Notes: generated from the letters alone by a model not told the origin. Counted from the first letter of the stretch, positions 36,612 to 51,600 are shown. The stretch: 64,000 nucleotides of DNA from Pelecanus crispus (GCF_030463565.1 NC_134652.1:10567897-10631896), one strand, 5' to 3'. Program-made: numbers and translations.

Positions 36612-39600
36612 CTGATGAGAAAAAGTGCACATGTTCAAAACATGAAGCAAAACGTTAACCAAAATACGAATGCTCCTCTCCTATCATAAGACTTTAAAGC
36701 TATAATGATGTTTTTCTCCTATCGGATGTACCATCAGATGCTGCTCAGTTCCTGAGTAGGCTTGCAGTTCTGGAACCGGGTCAAATGATACCAGACTTTT
36801 TTTGGATGTAAATTTATGTTTGTTCAACTCTGTGACATATATCTGACAAGGTCACATGAAATTTCCCAGGCATGGAAGTACCAGGCATTCAGAGCCTGAG
36901 CTTAGAAAGATAAAGATGTGATCCTTCGCATAAATAAAAACACTTGATCCCTCCCACACCCCTCAAAATAACTTTATTCTGAGCTGGTTGGTCTCATTTT
37001 TTGTTTTACTGGTGATTTCTATTGCAAAGTATGCTTGCAGTGGTAGTTTGCAGTTCAGGAAGCATTGTTCAGACTCTTCCCTGTCTTATAACAGTATAAA
37101 TATAAACTTGCTTTACATTTGCACTAGCTGTAATGAAAAGAAATATCAATCCTGACCTTCCCTGCAAGTCTTAGCTCTGACAGTGAAAATCAGATTAGAA
37201 TTGGTGCTTATAGCAGAGGCCATAATAAAATTGAGAGAAAACCAGCAAGTTTTCAGGTTATGATGACCTAACTGCCTTAGAAGCCAAACTTTCCAAGCTA
37301 GTCTCTAGCTTCCATAGATCTGCCTGTGGCTGAAGGGACAACATTAGCTCTAGGGGTATACATCTCAAACTGTGCTGAAGACAGACGATGGCTGTTGAAA
37401 TACACTGATGGAAGAAACAGATACATATGCAGCACCATGCCAAAGCTATTACTCTGCACAGCCTGACTATTTACACAAAAAATTAGTGTTCAAATACAGA
37501 AAAAGCAACAGACCTGACAAGAATCAGCTCTGGGTCTCCGAAGACTTCCTGCACAAAACATGCTTTCATCCAGCATGTGATCATATGCTCCGGGTGCATT
37601 GCATTTCCTCTGCAAAATCAGCTTGACATTGGCATCTAACAGCTGATGAGATACTTCATCTATGGGATGTGCACCAAAAAAATTGAGTCACTGTCCTCCC
37701 AATCCTGTTACATGTTATCTTTGTTCAAAATAGGAGCTTGCTTGCCATTTGGATGGGAAGGGGGAAGAGCAGAGGGGATGCATGGGCTAGCCTGAGAAGA
37801 AAAGAATGATCTGTCTGAAATGATAAGGGTTAGAGTTGGAGCCTGGAAGCTTCACTCAGGATACGGAGTTGTTGCCTGAACAAAAGCAAAGTCAGGTATT
37901 CAGAATTTGGCTCTGATCAGCTCCACCCATGTAATCCTGCTTTTCAAAGGTGCTGGTTGTCTGCAGCTCCTGTGGGTCCCAGTGGGACTTTGAGCTGCTC
38001 AGCATTTCTCAGACTGGTGCCATTAGATGTTTTAACACGCAGGCTAATGAAACAGATGAAAATTGAAAATCATACAATATTTAAGGGCAATGATTAATTA
38101 TAGTGAATCTAAAGACATAACTTGACATCTAAAGGCAATAGCCAGAGTTTCAAGGCACTACATCTGTAGATAATTAAAGGTGGTTTATAAGTTTGGTTCT
38201 GCTTGAGTTTCAGGAAATATTCCATTTCTGCAGTGATTTCCTGAAATGCTAATAATAGCTCTGCTCAAAGAAGGAGCCAATCTAGTTTGAACACGTACAG
38301 GGTACTTGATATTCTTTGTTGGGGGAAAAAAATTTACCTGTACCCTTTTTAAGAGAGACTTTTTATTTGGAACTTTTAAAAAAATGTCCATTAAATTCTG
38401 TTGGTGCATTCTGATCAAATGAACACGCTTGTCTCTTGTGGACTTCAATGAGAGTTACATCAGAAGGGAGAATTTGGTCCTATGTATCGTATCAGGCTGT
38501 ATCAGTCACAAAGCACTAGGACACCTACTGCAGCCTCAGTGACACATTTTCCTTCTGCTGCTTTACAGCAACACATCAATCAGAACATGAGAAAATGCAT
38601 TTTTCAGAAAATTGCCATTATCTTTTTTTAAGCATAGTAATTTCTCCCCTTAGGATTTACTGCGGGCAAGAAAGGTTTTGGATAGAGCTGGTTGAACTTG
38701 AAAAGCTTTGGATTTTTTTTATTTTTCAGCGCATCTGAAGATCCAGATGCTGCTTCTGAAAAGCTTTATCTGACCCAATGGGCTGGAAAACCATGTGAAA
38801 ATTCCCGTCTTTCTTGGTCCTGTCTTGAAACACACAAACTATACAATAGCCTCTCTCTTGATACCTTCTTGCTTCTATTGCTGGCTTCAGATGAAACCAT
38901 GACATGGTGTGTCAGATGGCAAGCAAAAAAAAATGCATTGGGGATTTTTTCAGAACTCTGAAAGGTTTGGTTGGCCTAGCAGTTGGAGATTTCTGCTAAT
39001 GAGTAATTTCCATGGCAGGGTTTAGCTGTCCTTAGTTTTGAATTCCATGTCGTGGTTTCACTAAGTGCCTAGGCCCACATTTGGGTCTGGCAATTGCTAC
39101 TGAAAGTACCAGCCCACCTTGCCATGGAGGTACCCACCAAAATCCAGCTAGCCCATAAATACCTGTCTCTGTTTCGCCCCATCCAGAAATGAAGCAGTCA
39201 GTCCCAACGGGAAAGAAGAAGTTAGGCAGACATGCTGTTTTCACATACTTTGTTTCCACTGCACAGTGACCATTAACTGGCTTCAGTTTAAGTAGGGCTG
39301 GAGAGAAGATGAACGACAACAAAAAGTATTTGTAACTAATTTTAATCCCTAGCCATCATTACCAGTCTATAACCCAACCCTCTGCAAAGCTGCATACATC
39401 TGATGTGCTATTTGCACAACGTGCTGAACCTGCCCCTCTTTTTTTAGCTTTTCTCCCCCCCAGTGACTTCCGCCTGCCCGTCACAATTCACATCCCAAAG
39501 ATTCAAATGGGTCTAAACCACAATTTGGCCTGATTATTTCCAGAATATGTTCTCAATGGGAATTTTACATTGACTTTAGTTGGAAGGAGGTACTTCAAAC

Positions 39601-42600
39601 AACTGAGGTTGGAGGTGAGCACATGAATATTCAACAAAAGGGATTTACCAATATCATTGTGTGGGACGCCATCCTTCTCTCTGTATTTGTTATGCACGAT
39701 GGTCTTCTCCACATCAAATATTTGCTCTTGATGTTCTCTCTTCTTGAGGTCTTGCTTTCCAAGGACTACTTGGAGATTTTCTGCTGGTTGTCTGAAAAAA
39801 AAAAGTAAATTACATGCAGACCATTGTCTATCAGTGGTGGACAAAACCTGCATCTTTAGTATCTGGAAGTGAAGATATTGGTTCCTCTTGTAGAGCACGG
39901 CCAGAAGATTTCCTAAGATCATTATAGGAGGACTTAGGCAGGGAAGCGGTGGTGTTGGACAATACATGTGATCTTAACTTGTTGCAGTCATGAAATAAAA
40001 TTATTTAAAGCTGCATGAATACTCTTTGCATTTTGGGGCAGAGTAGCAGTGTGCACACAGTCTATTACTGTGGCTGTGATGATGAGGGGTAACTCATGGA
40101 GCCATGGGAGTACAATTGCTTGCCATTGTCTGGGCATACTTAAAATCATCTCTGCTGGAATGATCTCCAGTGTGAAATTTACTGATTTCCAAGGATAGTG
40201 TTTTCCAATCTGTTCAACAACAATGTTGAAGGAAACATAATGTTCTGAGCTAGCTGACACATAAACAATTGAAAGCGAAAAGCATATTTTGGCTGTTCTG
40301 GAGATCTTAATTATGATGCAATATGTGATGTTGCTTATGGTATCCCAATATCCCCTGAGGTTTTCATGGACTCCTTCTTTCATACATTGCAAAACTTTGT
40401 TACATCCCTCTTCTTTTCCTCTCACACAACTATTTTAGCTCAATTTAAGTGAGTGGGGGGTAAGTTTAATTTGTTATTCTAACAAGCACCAATTTTAAGT
40501 ATACATATATTTTCATGTATGTGTTCATTTTTTCACATTTTCCTTTCAGTTTGATTCCCAGAAATTGATTGGATTGCAAATAATTTGGATTCCAAACTGT
40601 CTTTAATAACCATCCTGATTTTTATACGTTTATCTACCCTAGGCATAGGACATGCACCTACTGAATGCAGTGCCCAGCAGTAAGAACCCAGCATGCTTTA
40701 ATTAGCACTCCACCACAAAAATGTCTGCTCCTTTTTGAAGTCTTAATCTGCAGAGATGCCATCCAGGGATGTTTGCCAGCTGTAGTCTTAGCTCCACCAT
40801 AGATCTTCTTGAGTGTGCTTTGAACTTCTGGTTGTCCACATGTTTCGAACATTTCATTTGATCCAGGTGGGTCTATTGAGCTGTCTGTTGGCCATGGGCT
40901 CTCTTCAACTGCATTATAAGAGACAGCAGATGTATAATACACAGATAATATCAGACTGGAGGAGTTAAGTAACAGGAGGTCACCTGCTGCTCTGGACCAC
41001 CTACACACTGCCAAACAGCTTACTTCTAATTCTTTACCTGTACCTGAGCAGGGTGAAATGTCACAGAAGTCCCATTCCACTTTGTGATTTTTTCTGATGT
41101 AGCACCAGGGTTTCTCATCCTCATCGGGATTCCTGAAGGGAACAGTTGAGAGCATCAGCCAACAGGAATAGGGAGATGTCCACGAAACCAGGAAAGGAGC
41201 TGAGGATGCTTAGGGGAGCAGCCTCATGCTCCCATATGAGAGCCAAACTTCCAAAGATATTCTTTCATAAGATTTGGCAAAGAAGGTGCCTGAGATAAAG
41301 GAGTGGGGCTTCTGCGATTTTACTATCCCCATACCTATCTTAACCCTGAGAAAAATGAGGAACTGATTGGGGGAAATGAGGGCTGCTTCTGGAAGCCTCA
41401 CATCAGTACAATGACTTAGGGAATGCGCCTCTAACATCCTGGTACTTTATAGACTGCAGCGTCTAGAAAGATGTGAGATCTTAACACCATCAGTTTGCCA
41501 AATTAATGAGCAGTTTGTCCTCAGTGCTCTCTTAGTTCTAGACCTCTACAGTTGCTTCTTCCAAATATTACCTGCAGAAGTTATGTTCACCAATGCCATA
41601 AAAGTCAGCATCCTCCATAAAGGAATTAAAAGGGTAGTCCAACAGAACGTGGGAATTCCAATGCAGGCAGGTCTTGCCATTCACTGCTTGGTTCACTCTT
41701 CCTCTGTACTCAGAGGAGGCCTTTTCGTAACAATCATCCAGTCCTGTAGGAAGAAATGCTGATATGAAAATGACATTTGTGTTGTTCCTTGCCCAAAGTG
41801 GTTCCTCTTCCTTCCCTTCCTTGCCCTATGTTCATTTTATGGAGGATAAGAAGGACCTGCTGGTTCGTGTAATGATATCCTTTATCCTACATAGGCCAGA
41901 AATAAGAGTAATGTCCCAACATCTGTCCAGTTTGAAGACTGATTGACTTCAAATGCCTGAAACGTCTTTGCATGGTAAAGACCTGGTAGCTAAGAGGTGT
42001 CTTAATGCCAAAGCAGAATCTCTCCATCAGTGGCCTGGGCAAGAAATGGTATTGGCAGAGCTGCTATTGAGCTAGGGCAATGGATATGCCAAAAGGAAGG
42101 TTGTGGGGTTGTGAACCTAACCTGTAGGCGAGGTGGAGGAAAGTCACCTGCTATGTGGAGCAGGTAGTGGTACATGGAGTTTGAAGTGCCATCAACTTTT
42201 AAAAGAGTAAGAAACAAATCCTTCTCCTTGGAAACCTGTGTGGGGTGTGGTGCCCATGGTGGTGCTGCAGAGGCAGAAGTCTCTCCATGAAGGCTGGGGT
42301 AATCCCATGCCCTTAGCCACCCATCCATGCTTCAGTGGCTGTCCCCCCAGCCTGGGTAGTCTCAGGCAACTGGACATGAATCTTCACTATATCAGCTTTT
42401 GGGTGTTTAAGGAAAGCCTGATGTTCCTTCTCCATGGGACACGTGCAACCTCTGGGAATTGTGTGTTCACCCATTATATACCAGTGGGACCTTGCTGAAG
42501 CACACTTAGAAAACATCAGTATGGGGACTGTTGTGAGCCCTTTTGCTGATGGTGGCTGCAGAAGTCAGCCTCTTCCTCCATCACTCTTCCCAAGGAGGCT

Positions 42601-45600
42601 GGTGCCCCAGGTACAGTCAGGTACTTGGTGCGATGATGGCATCAATAGGTCTGACTGCAGGGCGAAGCCAACCCTTGGCTGTCTGGAGGCTTCGCCCTTA
42701 CCCTCTCCCCTGGAGCTGTGACATACCGATCTCACAGAATCTCCCTCTGAAAGGCTCAGGGCACTCGCAGGTGAATTTTGATCTGATTCTGTGCCGTATG
42801 CAGATACCTCCATTTTTGCACGGGTTTGGTTTGCATGGTGAAGATGCTGTCAACGTGGAAAACAGAACAGCCTTGTCACTCTGCTGAGCATTATGCAGCC
42901 ATTCACATGCCCGATGGAAACTGGGGAGAGCTCCCACTTAGCCTGTTGGCTTCAAGTTCTTATGAACTCTTGAAAAACACTTATCATGGGGGGGCTCGCC
43001 AGTGAATGAACCACCACCCTGTAAATCAATCATGACTTATCACTGCCCAGCCCCACGGATGGGAGCCATAGCAGACTCAGACTGGACGACCAGGGCAGGA
43101 CCGGCAGCGGGCTGCATGTGAGGTCCCACTCCTGACCGTCTGTGGTGAGGCGACCTCGCCGTGCCATCCCCACTGCAATTCACTCAGCACCCCGCTAAGC
43201 GGGAGCCTTTTCTGATGGGGCTGTGCTCACCTCGTTGGCAGTCAGGTATCTTGTAGGGGTGATTGCAGCTGCACTGAAAATAAGGTGGGGTTAATGTAAT
43301 CAGGCAGTCTCCCCCGTGGCACCTCTTCTCCAAACACATGTCCTTCACTGTGGAAAACAGAGACATGAGGTACTTCATCAGCATTTGTGTGTGCACGAGA
43401 GCTGTGCCCTCGCAGGGATCATGGGAAGACATGCTTTCTCCTGGTGCTCTGAGGAAGCTTTCACCTGTCTGGTGTGGACTTGAGATTTCCCTTCTTGTTC
43501 ACACTATCTACGGAAAAAAATCTGCAGGACCGACGAACAGTTCACCACTGCCCACCTGGCAGGGGATACAGGAGCGCTTTCTGCACACCTGAAGTTTATT
43601 TTACTGGATACCACTTCAGACAGACTTTGGTCTGGACAGGGAGCTAAGGGTGACACCTATGACATGACTGCGGTGGGCTGTCAAAACCCTCACCCCAACA
43701 AACTGCGGGTTCATAAAGCCCTGTGTTTGTTTCCCTTGACAGAGCTGTAACAGTAACATAGTTGCCAAAATAAGGAGGGTAAGTTAACAGAAGAGCAATT
43801 ACCTTCCTCGCATGTAGTCCCAGCATACGGCTTGGGGCAGAGACAGCTGAAGCTGCTTCCTCTGTTTTCACACCTACCGTTGTTCTTGCAGGGGTTGGAG
43901 GAGCATGGGTCCGCTAGGGTAAGGATGGAGATCTTTTAGTATAACTTTCAGCTTGTCCACCTCCATCACCTGCTTTTTCTTCTCACATTTTCTGTCTGCA
44001 GAAGGCTGCCTTTCTGGCCACAGCATATCGTGTAGCAGGTACCGCATTTACACATCAGCTCATCAGCAGCAGGAGCAGCTATGAATTGCTGCAGAGTCTC
44101 TTGAAAGCTGTAACAGCTCGCAGCTTTGGATCTGGAGCTCCTCGGCTCCCTTTGCCATGGCTGGAAAAGCCATCCACCACCATTGTACTCTATAATACCC
44201 CTGGGTGGCTATTGCTGCAAGGGAGCAGGCATCTGCTGAGAGTCACCTGAATGCTGCTCCTTACACCACGCTGAACCTCGCTACTCCACTCCAGGCTGCC
44301 AGGAGCAATTGGCGTTGGGGCCAGCCACATATCAGCTCTGCTTTCTTTGTACCAGGGGATAACCCAGGGGATGTTACAGGCGACTTCCCTGTCTCTCCTT
44401 TTGTGTTCCCTGAGCAATCTCAAGGATCTTTTCCTGCTCTCCAGAAGTTTGGCAAAACAGGAAAAGAAAAGAAAAAACCCTGCAACTGAGAAAAAAGAAA
44501 AGAAAAAAAAAGGGAAACCTGCTCTACATTTGGTTCCCAGCATAAATACAGAAAATATATGTCCCATGAAATCAGCAATTACATCTTACAGTGTCTATAG
44601 ACAAATAAGCCTGTGCTTTTTTCTAGTAGCAATCAGAAATGTTCTGCATGATCAGAATCCATCCTGTGAAACCCAGAGATAAAACACAAGCTCCTTACAA
44701 GAGAAATACAAAGGAGAACACTGCAAACAATCTTCCTAACTCATCCCTTTGATGCAGGCATTTCAAGAGCAAGCTGGCAGCCGAGGCCTGCCACGCTCAT
44801 GCTGCAAGCACAGGGTTGGGATTTTACCCTTTACTCGCCTCCCTGCCCACCCCTCAGAGGTACCTTCTCTGATATCGCTGTAGCCAAAATATGCCTCAAA
44901 CCAGTCAGGGTCCTCCGAGGACTGCTGCTGGTGGAAGAGGTCTTGCTCCAGTTGCGTGTACTCATCATCATACTCATAGTCGTCAGCCTCGTCTGCAGGG
45001 AGGGGTGAGAAGAGGGTGGAAGAACAGAGGAATTGAAAGTGCTAAAAGGAGAGAAGGTATGAAAGAAGTTATTCCCTGGGACAGACAGTCCTCTTCTCCT
45101 TCTGCTCATTTGGGATGTCAGTGGGTCTAGAGTGTGCATCATCTTGAGGAGCAAAGGTGCCGTTCAGCTCTTCCTTGGTGTGGGCAGAGCTCACGCAGTG
45201 CCCAGCATGGCCAGCCCTGCGCACCGCTGGCCCCAGCTCTGCCCTCGCTGCTGCTCCTGGAGGGAGCTCAGCCGGCTCCTGCGGTGGCAGCTGGGACGCC
45301 CCGGAGGGGACACAGGCGGGGGCTCTGCAGGCGTGGGCACGAGCCCCCCGTGCGGCACCACAGCCCGGGGAGATGCTGATGGCTGTTGCCAGCACAGGGA
45401 CAAAAGGAGATTTGGCTTCCTACAAGAAGGTGCTTTCGTTGTCCGGCTGCTTTGATCAGCAGCATCACCGCTGCTACAGCACGAGGCAAGACCTTCACTG
45501 TCGTGTGGGTGCCTGCTGCGCGTTGGGACACAGAAACCCATTTTGAGGGAAATTGGAGGGGAGCGAGGGCCCAAGGCCCCTGCACACCTATGGGGCTCCC

Positions 45601-48600
45601 CGTGCGCAAAACCCCTTTTGAGGAGCGAGGGCCCAGCGCAGCAGACACGTGCTGAAGAGCCCGTCCTTGCCTCAGGGGAGCCTGCAGCCTCCCAGCAGCC
45701 AGTGTCCTCCCCGGGAGCCCGGCACCAGCGGCTCTGCCAGCCCACGCCTTGGGGGGGCCGCTTGATTAAAGTGGGCTGGCAGCTCCTTGCACAGGTATGG
45801 CTGCTGCTGGTGGAAGCCACTCCGGTGTTTCAAAGACAAGCTATGGTAATGAGCAAAGCTAAGCTACGTACAGAGACATTTTAAAAAGCTCTCCCCTAGG
45901 GCCGGACCGATGGCCCCATGGATAATGCTCTGCCTTGAACTGATTATCGACCGCATTATCTTAGTTTTCTCTCCTCATTCATTTGCTTGCAGCCTTTATC
46001 TTTATTCTTTCTTTGCTTCTGGAAAAAAAAAAAAGAAATTCCACTTTTGTACAATGGGTGCTTTATATTTCATATTAAAATAGAACCGTCTTTTTTTCTT
46101 CTTTTTTTTCCTACATGCCAACTCTCGCTTCTCACCAAAAAAAAAAAAAAAAAGAGGAAAGTTTCACCTCATTTATTGCTATGTCAAGTCAAGACTCCTT
46201 TTCCTGAGCTCATTATTTCCACAGGAGCTGAGTCTCGACAGTGTGCAAGTGTTGCAGAAGTGTGTGCCTTGCTGAGGAACAGAAGGATCTTGCTGGAAGA
46301 TAAGGACATTGTCTACAGTGAACAAAATTAAATTTAATGTGATGTAGTTAAGAAAGGAAAACAAAAAAAGGGTTTTGCCTGAAATGCAGCCTGCAAGCTC
46401 ACTTTGTTGAAGGGGAGATTTTGCAAGCGGGCTTGAGTTTGAGGGAATTGTCTGAAGGAGTCTGATTTTATTTCCCCTCTTTATTTTCAAAATCTTAGTG
46501 GGGAACATTGGCTTTTATTCCACAGATGCTTTAAAGAAGTATTCTGAGGGATGGGGTAGCCTTTTTTGTGGAAAAATACCTGCTACAAGTTATGAAGGAT
46601 GAACAGGGGAGTTACAGCTGCCAAAAGCAGACTGCAAACACACCCAGTGTGCTTTACAGAGGCTGGTGAGGAGTCTCTTGAGTTGACAGAGGATAAACAA
46701 GTGCTCCAAATGAGCACAAATAGCTAAACCGTTGTAGAAGCATCTACTATGATTTTTAAACCAACTGCTCAGTGTTAAGAAATGACAGTGCTGTAATTTC
46801 ATTACATTGGCATTATTTCCTAGCAATGGATAAATCATTTATTAACAACACTTATGAAATTACTTGTTGACCCATTATAGACTATTTTAAGTGCATGTCT
46901 GTGGTAAAACCTACTTGGCCAAGACACAATTCACGTTTTGCAGGATGTCTGCTTCTGGCAGCTCTGCGAGGTGGAGGAGCACAAACCCCCATTTGCACTG
47001 ACAGGGAGATGACCCCCCGGGCAGTTTTGGGACAGGCTAATGCACACCTGAGGCCAGGTTGGCACCTGGCAGCCCTCGAGGAGGGGGCGGCACAGAGCAA
47101 CCCCTCATGGACTAGCAGTTACCATTAAGTGAAACTTTATGACTGAGCCGTGGAGTTAAAGGAAAGGGCTCAGAAAACATCAGCAAACCCTTTTGGGTAC
47201 CCTAGCCCCCCGTGTGAATAGTGGGAGTCAGGGAGCTGAGCTGCCTGGCCAGGAGACCAGCCAAGGTGATGTGAGAGTGCAGCCGATCTGAGAAATCACC
47301 AGTGTCCCTGCTTTCTCCATCGCCATCCCTCTTTATGAAACTGTGAAAAAGAAATAGCTTCTACGGGTCACGTGAGTGATCCTTTCCATCTCCCAGCTAC
47401 TCCGTGTCCTCCCCAGCTGCATGAAGCAGTGAAAAACAAAGAACAGAAAACCCTGACTTGGGCACATGACATCAAACTAAAAGATGTCTTCTTATTTATC
47501 ATTGCCTCGACACTAAATATTTGGCTTCCACATCTCTTATTTAAGAAGTGCTCCCATTCCATTTTTTTAATTATTCATAACAAGCCATAGGTTTAGCAAA
47601 GCAAAAACAACACTTTTTTTTATCTGAGCACATAATTAATGTACAAAGTCTGATACACCGGTTGATTTAAACATATTACTAAATCAGAGTGTTCATTCTT
47701 TGTAAGTGCTGGAAAACCTTAACATGCTTAAAAAAAGCAGTGATCTGACATTTGTCACTGAAATGTGACTATTACATGAAATTAAATTAGACATCCTGCA
47801 TGCAAATTTTCAAAGAATAACTTTCCTCTGTGTAGTACAAAAAAATCCCCCCATAATTGATAGGCAGAGATTGACTTTTAAAGCTTCAAATCAGCTTTGA
47901 GGTCTGGGTGATCTTTTAAACTGCTCAAGCTTTCATCTGCAGTTTTTCACATTGCCAAGAGCCGTCAATCAAGCGATGGATTTCTGATCAATATCCCCTT
48001 GTTCATTAGCTTACATGGGCTCTCTGTTACGGAGAGAACAGATATCCCAACGCCGGCAGTCACACTGTTTTCAAAACCTTCACTGGATCAAGTCATGACT
48101 AATGTTCCGAGTGGGAAAGTGATGCATTAGGATGCCATCGAGTGACCTGAATTGCGAGGTAACTTTGTTGGACTGCAGTTGTCAAGATGAGTGATGTGCA
48201 AAGTTAAAGTCTATTGCCAACACACACCAAGAGCGCCAGAAAGTACCCAGCATTTATTCAAGCTCTCTGAACCTCTGGGGATTGACTGAAATCTGGCCTA
48301 ATTTAAGCAGGATGAGTTTTCCTGCCACCTTTTTAAATACTTTTTGTCTCTAGCTCTGAGAATAATGTAGTGTTATTTTCATGAGGCTGCAATCCTGACT
48401 GTAGTTTAAATAATGAGATGTCCCCCATTTAATTCTGCAGAGATGAGTCCTCACGGTATTTCCTCCTTTCCACGCGGGCTGTGGCTGGGACTATCTGCAG
48501 CTTCAGAAAGAAATTGCAAAAGAAGTGAGAGCAGCAAGCCTTTCAAATAGCTTTGGGGCTGTTACTTAAAAGCAGTTTTGCAGTGCCTTTTCCTTAAAGG

Positions 48601-51600
48601 GATGGGTGCTGGGTGAAGGCAGATGATGATGGGCTGAAGGAGTGGGGACTCGCAGGAGGATGGGGAGTGGGAGATTGCAGGGATGGTGGAGGGACAGAGG
48701 TAAGGACCATAAAGTGTAGGGAGAGGGAATGAATTAAGAAGTTGTGAAAGCTCCACCACTGAAACACAAATCAGCCAGTTTGTGCAAGTCTTGTGTGTAA
48801 AGCCTGAAGCCAAGTACATGACTCTGTGGTCAAATACTTGCAGAAGCTAAATACTGAGCTCAGATGCATAAATGATTTGGAAATTTGTTTTCCACATACA
48901 TCGTGTTAGAAGAGCAACATTGATTTGGGGAAAGAAGCAGTGCCATATGAGCTACATGGCTGCTGGACTCGCAGGTTTGACCTGGAAGCCAAAACGCCAC
49001 TGGAATGAACAGGAATGTGGCCAAATAACGAGTGCATAGTAAAAGCCACACTCTTTTTCTTTTTTCAGGAAAAGGAGCAAAATTAATTTAATATTTTATT
49101 AGCCATAAATTATAAACTCAGATCTAAGAGCCACTGAAATCAAGAAAAGGAGGAGCAGGGCTTAACTGCAAAAATACTAAACCTAGCAATAAAACCATAA
49201 TCCTCTATGTGGACCAAGTAGGCTGCAAAAGGACATAAAAATCCTCACACAATATCTATAGATCCTCACACAACATTCATCACAGCTTTTCTCTTATCAG
49301 CATCTTAATGCTACGTCACTTTCAACAACTTTTACTTGCATGAGCTTGTAAACACTTTTTGAACTTTCTTGCACTTTGGACAAAACCTTGCAGAAATAAG
49401 TTCCACAGTTAGTTGTATGCTGCAAGGGAAAGTTAGCCTTTGTTTACCTGACCTTCGATTTGCATGCACGGATAGACTCTTTGCTTATCCTTCTGTGAGG
49501 TTTGCAGCCCAGCACCATGACTTCTCCTCCCACCCATGACCCACTGTGTCACCCGTGGGTCCCCAAAGCTGTGTTGAGCACATGAGGCCACAGAGCAGCA
49601 GAAAAGTCCTGGCTTGAAATAGAGCTGTGAGTTGCAGGTGCAGTCTAGGAGTACCCCATGATCAGCTTCAAATTGGTACCGCTGCTATGCCTCTGTTTTC
49701 GGCTCCAGTGTGCCAGACCTGCGCCTGGCTGGGACCTGATGCAGCGTTGTCTCCTGCTCCACTGACACAGAGCACATGTGGAGGTCTGAAAGTGCTCACC
49801 ATATCATTTGTCCAAAGCCAAAGAGGCTTTCTACTTGATCACAGCCTGTGTTTTAAGCTCAGCAAAGCTGTGCATGAAGTAAAAAAACCTCAGCACTGGG
49901 CATAGCTAAGTCTCTTGATGGACCAGGTCACCAGTCTCTTAGTTTTGTATGCAGAAGTTAAAAGGAAGAAATGGAAACCACTTACCATTCAGCAGGTCAT
50001 CCAGGAAGAAGAAATGGGAAGTCTGCATGAGATAAAAAAGGGTGGAGAGTCAGTTTCTGGGGAAAAAAAAGCCAGCACAAGATTTCTTTTTGCCCCAGTG
50101 CTGAACATCCGGATAAGCTTGTTACCCACTTTGGTCCTAACAGGGCTGGATTTTAAGAGCTCTTTCAAAAAATTATCAAAATGTCTTAAAAAGCCCACTG
50201 CTCTCAACAGCCCGCGCCAGACCTCTGGTTTTTCTGAGCATCCAGCCCAAGCCGCAGGGCTGGTGTGCTTTGGGAAAAACCTGTCCTGAACGCGTTAAAT
50301 TGCCTTTTTGTTTATTAAGTGACCGCGCAGTGGCTATTTGTCTAACTCGTCTGAGGTACAGACAGAGGCCACATTCCAGCCAGCTGCCAAAGCCGGAGGC
50401 TGGGACATGCTTGGGCAGGGCAGAGCTGAGGTCGGGCAGCTCAGCACAGCCCAGGAGCCTGCGCCTGGTGCAGCCGGCGGGATCTGGACCTCCGAGCTGG
50501 AAGGCTGTCAACAGCCTTTGGATGGAAGAGAACATTTCTGGCACTTCCTGTGAGGAAATGCCATGTGTCCGACCTCCGACATGGGGCTCCAGCCTTTCCT
50601 GTTTGGCTCATGATCAAGGGCAAGTGACAAAAGGGAACAGAAGAAGAAGGAAAACAGCTCTCAGCCTTTGAAGAGGGTGAGTGAGGCTTGTCTGAAAGGA
50701 GATGCACTGACTCCACACCAGGACACATCCCCCCACGTGAAGATTTCAGCTTTCTTTCCCTCTTGCTCTAAATCCCAGCTGCGGACAGGATTACCTGCCT
50801 GCGATGAGAATACACGTGCTAACAGCGGGTGTAAAGAAGGAGATTTGGAGCTGCTATTCTTCATCCCTTACATGATTTGTGAGAAGAAAATGTATTTCCA
50901 AACAATTAACACACATAATGAAGACAGTATACATACACACGCACTCACGCATGATTATTATGTGCACCTACGCATTGCCACAGATACAATTAACTGTAAA
51001 TCTACGCCCTGTTCAGTTGTGCGTTATATACAAACGGTACATAGAAGAAAGGCAGCCTCAGCTAACACTGGTTGTGACTAAGAATGAATGAATCAGAAGA
51101 AATGAATAAGAAACAGGACAAAAAAGCTCAGAATCTACATTTGCGAATATTATCTGGAATATATAAATGAGTTTTTGCTCCAGGCACGTTTGTGTCCCTC
51201 TTGTGTTTGAGCCAGGGAGAACAGACACTCCAGCACTCCCTGCTGACTTTAATGAGAGCGATGTCCCCTGAACCGCTCAGCGGAGCCCCTTTCCAGGTGC
51301 ACGTGAGCGAGCCACACACATACATAACTAAATGCTTTGCAGCTGCAAGGACACACACACTCACACAATTGCCCCCCCCCCGAATGAGAGCAGAGATGTT
51401 GGTAAATGAGAAGGTTGTAAAAGTTCAGCCCTTGGCGTATATGTTTCTAGAGTGCAGGTACAGGGTTCGTCAGACCTTTTGCCAGACCCCGGTGGAGACT
51501 GTAGAAGGAAAAGGTCTAATTGCTCCATTTACAATTAGTAGTAGCACTCATCCATAAACACAGACCAAAACAAACCCTGCAAGCGTAGTCCTTTCTTTTG

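Noticed and set aside
37641-37650. Alternative acceptor ATCTCATCAG for HABP2 exon 11
   Set aside because: It would enter in phase 0 after a phase-1 exon, breaking the frame and removing conserved positions; the upstream CCCATAG acceptor fits.
45191-45820. 209-codon minus-strand open frame, the longest in the window
   Set aside because: It lies in GC-rich sequence where stops are rare, overlaps equally open frames on other strands, and has no recognisable domain.
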